Positions 1 to 4,859 of a stretch of 8,555 nt of DNA are shown in pieces (position 1 is the first letter of the stretch; every line of letters starts with the position of its first letter). Source of the stretch: Selenomonadaceae bacterium UBA3796 (GTDB lineage Bacteria > Bacillota > Negativicutes > Selenomonadales > Selenomonadaceae); the NCBI GenBank assembly GCA_002369175.1, contig DFES01000131.1:3825-12379 (forward strand). The letters run 5' to 3'. The notes under the pieces were generated by a model. The model searched no databases, had not been told where the DNA came from, and saw only the letters and a program-made list of their open reading frames with translations. A program made the position numbers and the translations under genes.

Positions 1-1181
1 TATTCATAGGAGAAGTCACAGCTCCAAACCGTAGCCTCCTCCGTTCCGTCTCCCATATCGACCTCAATGAGGATGTCATGCTGCGCCATGACGCTTCGAA
101 GCGCTTCCTCATCATGCTCTGCCCCAACGCCATGGGCATAGACGGGAATGCCCCCAAACTTCACCACCACCTTGTCGGGATCCATGGGAACGCCCGCGTA
201 GCCGACGGCGCAGATGACACGACCCCAATTTGGATCCTGGCCGAAGAAGGCGGTCTTTACCAGAGGGGATTTCGCCACGCTCATGGCAATGGTCTTCCCG
301 TCGGCAAAGGACTTCGCTCCCGTGACATGAATCGTGAGGAACTTGGTAGCCCCCTCTCCGTCAGCAGCAATGCGCTTGGACAGTTCCTGGCACATATCGA
401 GGAGGGTTGCGCGGAATTTCTCATAGTCTGCATTCTTTTCCGTGAGCTTTTCGTTGCCTGCCGCTCCATTGGCCAGCACGACCACCATATCGTTCGTGCT
501 CATGTCGCCATCCACGGAAATCATGTTGAAAGATACCTCTGTGATTCCGGACAGAGCCTCCTGCAAGAGGGCGCTGTCAATGGCCGCATCCGTCGTGATG
601 AAGCAGAGCATGGTCGCCATGTTCGGCTGTATCATGCCTGAGCCTTTGGCAATGGCACCAAAACGCACCGTCTTTCCGCCGATCTCCACCTCGGTGGCAC
701 ATGCCTTTGAATAAGTATCCGTTGTGATGATGGCATTGCCTGCATTCTGGCTTCCGGTCTCGGAGAGTTCCGAAACCGCCTGTCGAATGCCGGCCTCCAT
801 CTTATCCATGGGAAGGGTCACACCAATGATTCCTGTGGATGCTACGATGACATCACTGGCATCGCAGCCCAGCTCCCTTGCCGCAATGGATGCCATTGCC
901 CTGGCATCCTTCATGCCCTGCTCTCCCGTGCAGGCATTCGCGCAACCGGCATTGGCCACAACCGCATGGGCGCTTCCCGTTTTGACCGCAGCCTTCGATA
1001 CGTGGACAGGAGCCGCCGCCACTGCGTTCTGGGTGAAGACTCCGGCCACGGCCGCCTCACGCTCTGTATAGATCACTGCAACATCGAGATTGCCGCTCTT
1101 CTTGATGCCGGCCTTGACTCCGGCTGCCTTAAATCCCAGGGGGTAGGCAACACCCGCTTTTGCATGCTTGTCACTGAACAT
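1..1181 (-). CDS. argJ: Glutamate N-acetyltransferase / amino-acid acetyltransferase ArgJ, 3' end cut by window edge
   Basis: ArgJ moves the acetyl group from N-acetylornithine to glutamate (cyclic arginine pathway); bifunctional members also use acetyl-CoA. I translated 393 codons from the ATG at 1181, preceded by AGGAGGAG at about 7 bases. The frame is open to the left edge, and only about ten residues seem to be missing compared with the usual length of about 405. Visible family features are NAGCANACTG at residues 77-86, STGIIG at 115-120 (oxyanion-hole region), and KGSGMIQPNMATML at 179-192. In this last motif the precursor self-cleaves between Ala189 and Thr190, making Thr190 the nucleophile (codon 612-614). 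DGDMSTND follows at 224-231, and GQDPNWGR lies near the C terminus. The gene follows argC by 18 bases, so the two are almost certainly cotranscribed. Whether this enzyme is mono- or bifunctional cannot be told from sequence alone. Confidence 0.96.
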   Translation of the reverse strand, partial: MFSDKHAKAGVAYPLGFKAAGVKAGIKKSGNLDVAVIYTEREAAVAGVFTQNAVAAAPVHVSKAAVKTGSAHAVVANAGCANACTGEQGMKDARAMASIAARELGCDASDVIVASTGIIGVTLPMDKMEAGIRQAVSELSETGSQNAGNAIITTDTYSKACATEVEIGGKTVRFGAIAKGSGMIQPNMATMLCFITTDAAIDSALLQEALSGITEVSFNMISVDGDMSTNDMVVVLANGAAGNEKLTEKNADYEKFRATLLDMCQELSKRIAADGEGATKFLTIHVTGAKSFADGKTIAMSVAKSPLVKTAFFGQDPNWGRVICAVGYAGVPMDPDKVVVKFGGIPVYAHGVGAEHDEEALRSVMAQHDILIEVDMGDGTEEATVWSCDFSYE

Positions 1182-1199
1182 ATTCTGCTCCTCCTATTC

Positions 1200-2234
1200 T
1201 CACGGATACATCGGTATTTCATCCAGTCCCAGTTTCTCGTCGAAACCGTTGGCGATATTGAAATTCTGCACGGCCTGGCCTGCCGCTCCTTTCACCAGAT
1301 TGTCAATTGCGGAGAGGACGATGACCCGTCCCGTGCGTTCATCTATATGCCATGCGATGTCGCAGAAGTTCGAGCCGCGGACATCCTTGGTGGCCGGGTA
1401 GCCGTTCCGCCCCAAGAGACGGATGAAATATTCATTGGAATACATCTTCTCGAAGGCCGCATCCACCATATCCGCCGTAATATCGGGGTTCAGCGATGCA
1501 TAACAGGTGGCGAGAATGCCCCGGGACATCGGAACGAGATGGGGCGTAAAGTTGATGATCGTCTTCTCTCCCGAAAGATCCTCTATCGCCTGCTCGATTT
1601 CGGGCGTATGGCGATGATGCGCCACATTGTAAGCCTTGAAGCTGTCATAGAGTTCCGGGAAGTGATTGCCCTGCTTCGGGGAACGCCCGGCACCGGACAC
1701 GCCGGATTTCGCATCCACAATGATCGTATTCACATCGATCAGATGGTGCTTCGCCAGAGGTGCCAGCGCCAGGATGCTCGCCGTCGTGAAGCAGCCTGCG
1801 TTGCCGATGATCTTTGCGGTCCTGACCTCCTCGCGGTAGAGCTCAGCCAGTCCATAGACCCGCTCCGCCCCTTTATGGGTATGGGCTACATGATACCATT
1901 CCTCATAAACCGCCGTATCCGCAAAACGGTAATCCGCGCCCAGATCGATGACGCGCACAGGCGTATTTTCCAATGCTCTCCCCACATCCATGGCATGCCC
2001 GTGGGGAAGGCATACGAAGACAAAATCGCTGTCCCGGCCGATGGGCTCCATATCCTTCATGCTCTCCAGTTCCATATCGCAGCATCCGCGCAAATGGGGA
2101 TACAAGCCGGATATTTTCTCGCCTGTATGGCTCTCCGATGTAATATGGACCACCTCTGCCTCCGGATGACGGCACAAAATGCGGAGAAGCTCCGCACCGG
2201 CATATCCGGTAGCCCCGATAATACTAACTTTCAT
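1200..2234 (-). CDS. argC: N-acetyl-gamma-glutamyl-phosphate reductase ArgC
   Basis: ArgC catalyses the NADPH-dependent reduction of N-acetylglutamyl phosphate to the semialdehyde, the third step of arginine synthesis in the cytosol. The 344-residue length is normal for the family. The N terminus has the nucleotide-binding loop GATGYAGAELLRIL (residues 7-20). VCLPHGHAMD lies at 74-83. The catalytic cysteine is Cys148 in GNAGCFTT (144-151; codon 1791-1793). The family more often reads GNPGCYPT, so Pro to Ala and Tyr-Pro to Phe-Thr are local variants. The histidine region HHRHTPEIEQ is at 206-215 and the C-terminal DNLVKGAAGQA segment is intact. The ATG at 2234 has TTTGGAGGAAACAAT directly upstream, a very good ribosome binding site. 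It is the first gene of the argC-argJ unit and has its own promoter and probable ArgR sites (2258-2293). Confidence 0.97.
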   Translation of the reverse strand: MKVSIIGATGYAGAELLRILCRHPEAEVVHITSESHTGEKISGLYPHLRGCCDMELESMKDMEPIGRDSDFVFVCLPHGHAMDVGRALENTPVRVIDLGADYRFADTAVYEEWYHVAHTHKGAERVYGLAELYREEVRTAKIIGNAGCFTTASILALAPLAKHHLIDVNTIIVDAKSGVSGAGRSPKQGNHFPELYDSFKAYNVAHHRHTPEIEQAIEDLSGEKTIINFTPHLVPMSRGILATCYASLNPDITADMVDAAFEKMYSNEYFIRLLGRNGYPATKDVRGSNFCDIAWHIDERTGRVIVLSAIDNLVKGAAGQAVQNFNIANGFDEKLGLDEIPMYP

Positions 2235-2257
2235 ATTGTTTCCTCCAAATCATTGCA

Positions 2258-2292
2258 GTCATAATTATACAACCTATATGCATAAATAATCA
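2258..2292. promoter_or_regulatory. Candidate tandem ARG boxes (ArgR operator) over the argC promoter
   Basis: The ArgR/AhrC half-site core is TGAATWWWWATTCA. The minus strand at 2292-2279 reads TGATTATTTATGCA, matching 12 of 14. At 2271-2258 it reads TGTATAATTATGAC, matching 10 of 14. Seven bases separate the cores, so the centres are 21 bases apart. This is the same spacing as the classical pairs of 18-bp boxes separated by 3 bp. The first box overlaps the -35 and the second the -10, as expected for repression by arginine. The second box is weaker and its match is helped by the AT-rich -10. Confidence 0.55.
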
Positions 2293-2293
2293 A
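2264..2293 (-). promoter_or_regulatory. Predicted sigma-A promoter of argC-argJ
   Basis: On the minus strand, TTGATT (2293-2288) is followed after 18 bases by a perfect TATAAT (2269-2264). The -10 lies about 30 bases upstream of the argC ATG, giving a short untranslated leader with room for the GGAGGA site. This is a motif match only; no start site is measured. Confidence 0.65.
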
Positions 2294-2342
2294 GGAATTC
2301 TTTTGACGAGATGAACTCGTTGTTTGAAACGCCAAGGGGAAG

Positions 2343-2361
2343 GTTTTGCCTGTGGCAAAAC
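2343..2361. promoter_or_regulatory. Perfect 8-3-8 inverted repeat in the promoter of the glycosyltransferase gene
   Basis: GTTTTGCC, then TGT, then GGCAAAAC form a perfect dyad. It covers the expected -35 position of the promoter whose -10 is at 2376-2381. It has no U-tract on either strand, so an operator for a DNA-binding regulator is likelier than a terminator. The regulator is unknown. Confidence 0.4.
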
Positions 2362-2381
2362 TTGCACGATTGCGTTATAAT
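2353..2381 (+). promoter_or_regulatory. Predicted promoter of the GT51 gene
   Basis: A perfect TATAAT lies at 2376-2381, 30 bases before the ATG at 2412. At 17 bases further upstream the -35 is poor (TGGCAA, 2353-2358) and is part of the inverted repeat. A weak -35 next to a dyad would fit a regulated, possibly activator-dependent promoter, but that is inference. Confidence 0.5.
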
Positions 2382-2411
2382 GGCTGTGGATATGTTACAA
2401 AGGAGATTTTC

Positions 2412-3239
2412 ATGAAGAAAAAGAAAAGAAAATTTGGCCGACTGTTCCGGTTCCTCGGCCTCTTGCTTTTTGTCTTTTGCCTCACGTTCTTCCTGAGCGG
2501 AGGCATCGGCATCTTTCATCCCCATACCTGGCAGGGCATCGGTGATTTCCTGCCCCCTCCGGAAAAGAAGCTGCCGGCTGTATCGCAGAAAGACGACGAA
2601 GAACCGGATGCGTCAGACCGCATCAGCCGCATATTTTTCCTCAAGCGAGCTGTGAGCAGCCACCTCAACAAGGAAACCTACACCACCATTGACAGCATCC
2701 CTGCGGATCTGCGCCATGCCATCATCGCCATCGAAGACAACCGGTTTTACTCCCACTGCGGCTTCGACCCCGAGGCCATTGCCCGCGCAACCCTTGTAAA
2801 CCTCCAAAACGGACAGATCGAGGAAGGCGCCAGCACCATCACCCAGCAGCTTGTGAAAAACCTTTTCCTGTCTCATGAGCGCTCCTTTGAGCGAAAAGCA
2901 GAGGAGCTTGTCCTGGCGCTTGACATGGAAGCCAATTATTCAAAGGACGAAATCCTTGAGCTCTATCTCAACACCATCTACTTCGGCTCAAATTTCTACG
3001 GCATCCAAGAAGCTGCAGAGGGCTACTTCGGCAAAGCGCCAAACGAGCTGACACTACCGGAAGCCTCCATGCTGGCAGGGCTTCCCAATGCTCCGTCCCT
3101 CTACTCTCCGTATGTTGATTTCCTTCTGGCCAAAAAACGGCAGTTCCTGGTGCTGGATGCCATGGAAAAAAACGGCTATATCACGAAAGATTCCGCCGAG
3201 GATGCCAAAATCAAACCCATCGAGCTTATCCACGACTGA
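2412..3239 (+). CDS. Monofunctional peptidoglycan glycosyltransferase (GT51, MtgA/SgtB-like)
   Basis: The product polymerises lipid II into glycan strands at the outer face of the cytoplasmic membrane. It has 275 residues: a Lys/Arg-rich start (MKKKKRKFGR), one membrane segment at about 14-34, a Pro/charged linker to about 70, then a GT51 domain. Signature motifs are EDNRFYSHCGFDP (108-120, catalytic Glu108, codon 2733-2735), GASTITQQLVKNLF (139-152), RKAEE (161-165, probable second conserved Glu) and KDEILELYLNTIYFG (178-192). These are followed by AAEGYFGKAPNELTLPEASM. The protein stops right after this domain, so it has no penicillin-binding transpeptidase domain. The ATG at 2412 is preferred to the upstream in-frame codon at 2346 because AAAGGAG lies 7 bases ahead of it and the upstream start would precede the promoter -10. 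The SHCG sequence in motif 1 differs from the common EHxG. It is transcribed divergently from argC. Confidence 0.93.
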   Translation: MKKKKRKFGRLFRFLGLLLFVFCLTFFLSGGIGIFHPHTWQGIGDFLPPPEKKLPAVSQKDDEEPDASDRISRIFFLKRAVSSHLNKETYTTIDSIPADLRHAIIAIEDNRFYSHCGFDPEAIARATLVNLQNGQIEEGASTITQQLVKNLFLSHERSFERKAEELVLALDMEANYSKDEILELYLNTIYFGSNFYGIQEAAEGYFGKAPNELTLPEASMLAGLPNAPSLYSPYVDFLLAKKRQFLVLDAMEKNGYITKDSAEDAKIKPIELIHD

Positions 3240-3241
3240 AA

Positions 3242-3277
3242 AAAGAGAGATATCGCGCCAAAGCGATATCTCTCTTT
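3242..3277. terminator. Intrinsic terminator between convergent genes
   Basis: A perfect 15-bp stem (3242-3256 with 3263-3277) closes a 6-base loop (GCCAAA). It begins 2 bases after the GT51 stop codon and ends 5 bases before the stop of the minus-strand gene. On the minus strand it runs into six Ts (complement of 3239-3244), a good terminator. On the plus strand the trailing tract is TCTCTCTTTCC, so termination that way is likely weaker. Confidence 0.85.
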
Positions 3278-3282
3278 CCGTC

Positions 3283-3861
3283 TTACTTCTTCTTTTTCGC
3301 TTCTTTTGCGGCTTTTTTCTGTTGCTCCGCAGCAGCAGTCTCAAAATGTCTGAAGAATTCCTCCGACAACATCTTGTAGGTCGTCACCGTCGGATCCTGA
3401 TAGCGGTTTGCAGCAATCTGATAGGTATAGAGCATTTCATCGGTTCCCGTCTTGTAGACGTCAAAGAAGAACGCAATGCCGCTGTTGTTGGCCACAGTCA
3501 GGATCACATAGGCATCTGCATATTTATCCACGTTCTTCTTGAATTCATCCGCTGCCTTATGGCGTTCCAATGCCAGGATGTCAACACCCTTGTCCGCCTT
3601 AATGGCCTTTGCCGCTTCATTGTAGGATACCACATAGGTGCGGATCCCCTTGCTGGCATCGGCAATTGCCTGGGTGAGCTCCTCCTTCGTCGCAGCCTTG
3701 TCTCCCACGGGAGTGTATAACGGCAGGCCGATCGCCAGCCGATGGACAGACTTCAAATCCGCCCCCTCGTATACCGTTTCCTTGTCCGAATAGGCAAAGG
3801 CCACCTGTGCACTCAAAACCACCATGCAGACAACAAGAAGTATCTGAACCAATTTTCTCAT
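3283..3861 (-). CDS. Secreted protein of unknown function with a lysine-rich C terminus
   Basis: I do not recognise a named family. The chosen ATG at 3861 gives 192 residues. It is preceded by AAGGGGAG, whereas an in-frame extension to 3897 has no such site and would spoil the signal peptide. Residues 1-23 are a typical Sec signal peptide (MRKL, a hydrophobic core, then AFA as signal peptidase I site before Tyr24). There is no lipobox cysteine at the cleavage site. The mature part alternates predicted strands and helices: SVHRLAIGLPLY (38-49), a helix at 58-70, VDILALERHKAADEFKKNV (93-111), ADAYVILTVAN (115-125), FFFDVYKTGTDEMLYTYQI (131-149), then a helix at 164-190 ending KKAAKEAKKKK. I infer a small alpha/beta periplasmic or envelope protein, perhaps able to bind acidic surfaces through its tail. 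It stands alone between the terminator and dapA. Confidence 0.85.
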   Translation of the reverse strand: MRKLVQILLVVCMVVLSAQVAFAYSDKETVYEGADLKSVHRLAIGLPLYTPVGDKAATKEELTQAIADASKGIRTYVVSYNEAAKAIKADKGVDILALERHKAADEFKKNVDKYADAYVILTVANNSGIAFFFDVYKTGTDEMLYTYQIAANRYQDPTVTTYKMLSEEFFRHFETAAAEQQKKAAKEAKKKK

Positions 3862-3902
3862 GAAACTATCTCCCCTTATCCATAAAATAAACCCCAAGCT
3901 CT

Positions 3903-3932
3903 ATTTTACACCAATCGGCAAAATTCTGCCAG
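3903..3932 (-). promoter_or_regulatory. Weak candidate promoter for the secreted-protein gene
   Basis: TAAAAT (3908-3903) lies 18 bases downstream of CTGGCA (3932-3927) on the minus strand and about 41 bases before the ATG at 3861. The -35 matches only 4 of 6. No terminator is visible between dapA and this gene, so readthrough from dapA is also possible. Confidence 0.3.
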
Positions 3933-3946
3933 TATCTTTTGCGATT

Positions 3947-4834
3947 TCAGCGGATCAATCCATGCCGTTTGAGCGCCGCGCGAATCTGCTCCAGGTGCGC
4001 CGGTTCCGGATCCGTCAAAGGCATGCGCAAGGGACCTGCATCGTAGCCCATGAGCCGCATAGCCGCCTTGACGGGGATGGGATTGACCTCACAGAAGAGG
4101 GCATCGATGAGATCCGCATACTCGATCTGCAGCTTTGCCGCCTCCTGTATCTTGCCGTCAAAATAGAGCTGGCAGATAGCATGGGTCTCCTTCGGAGCAA
4201 CATTGGAAAGCACAGAAATGACTCCCTTGCCGCCCAGGGAGAGGATCGGAACAATCTGGTCATCATTTCCGGAATAGACGGCGAGCTCATCCCCGCAGGC
4301 ATGTCTGAGACGCAGAATAGAGGAAAGGTCTCCGTTTGCTTCCTTTACTGCGGCAATGCGCGGATGCTTCGCCAGTTCCACATACGTGGAGGTTTTGATG
4401 GAAACTCCCGTGCGGGACGGCACATCGTAGAGAATCAACGGGATATTCACGGCATCGGCAATCATGGTATAGTGTCGGATGAGCCCGTTCTGCGTGCATT
4501 TATTGTAATAGGGCGTAACCACAAGGGCAGCATCCGCCCCGACCTCTTCGGCATACTTTGTCAGCTGGACGGCATAAGCCGTTTCATTGGAACCGGTGCC
4601 TGCTATCACGGGAATCCTCCCCTTCACCTGTTCCACGGCAAACCGGATGGCTGCACGATGCTCCTCGTCCGTCATGCCGGCGGATTCTCCGGTAGTCCCC
4701 GTGATGATAATCGCATCCGTGCCTCCGGCAATCTGATCCTCGATCATCTGCCCCAACACCGGAAAATGGATGCCATCCCTGGTGAAAGGCGTAACAATAG
4801 CAACACCGGCTCCGGTAAATATTACCTTCTTCAC
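3947..4834 (-). CDS. dapA: 4-hydroxy-tetrahydrodipicolinate synthase DapA
   Basis: DapA condenses pyruvate with aspartate semialdehyde, the first committed step to diaminopimelate and lysine. The 295-residue length is normal for this (beta/alpha)8 aldolase. The active site is complete: Thr47/Thr48 in ITGTTGES, Tyr110 in VVTPYYNK, Tyr136 and Arg141 in LYDVPSRTG, and the Schiff-base Lys164 in AAVKEANGD (codon 4343-4345). Each is three residues later than the E. coli equivalents Thr44, Tyr107, Tyr133, Arg138 and Lys161. The C-terminal NPIPVKAAM motif is present. The start is GTG at 4834 with AGGGGG seven bases upstream. It begins 25 bases after the M16C peptidase stop, with no terminator between them, so the two are probably cotranscribed. 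DapA supplies DAP for peptidoglycan, fitting the nearby GT51 gene thematically. Confidence 0.97.
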   Translation of the reverse strand: MKKVIFTGAGVAIVTPFTRDGIHFPVLGQMIEDQIAGGTDAIIITGTTGESAGMTDEEHRAAIRFAVEQVKGRIPVIAGTGSNETAYAVQLTKYAEEVGADAALVVTPYYNKCTQNGLIRHYTMIADAVNIPLILYDVPSRTGVSIKTSTYVELAKHPRIAAVKEANGDLSSILRLRHACGDELAVYSGNDDQIVPILSLGGKGVISVLSNVAPKETHAICQLYFDGKIQEAAKLQIEYADLIDALFCEVNPIPVKAAMRLMGYDAGPLRMPLTDPEPAHLEQIRAALKRHGLIR

Positions 4835-4859
4835 ACAAAAACCCCCTGTTCAAGTATAT

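Noticed and set aside
966..2264. A 432-codon plus-strand open frame across argC and part of argJ
   Set aside because: It lies opposite two well-supported enzymes with complete catalytic motifs and has no family features of its own.
2303..2330. Small dyads ACGAG/CTCGT (2306-2320) and GTTTGAAAC (2322-2330) in the divergent spacer
   Set aside because: The arms are only 4-5 bp and could be chance. There is no fit to a known operator.
2343..2361. The 8-3-8 inverted repeat as a terminator
   Set aside because: No run of T follows it on either strand, and no gene ends next to it, since both flanking genes start here.
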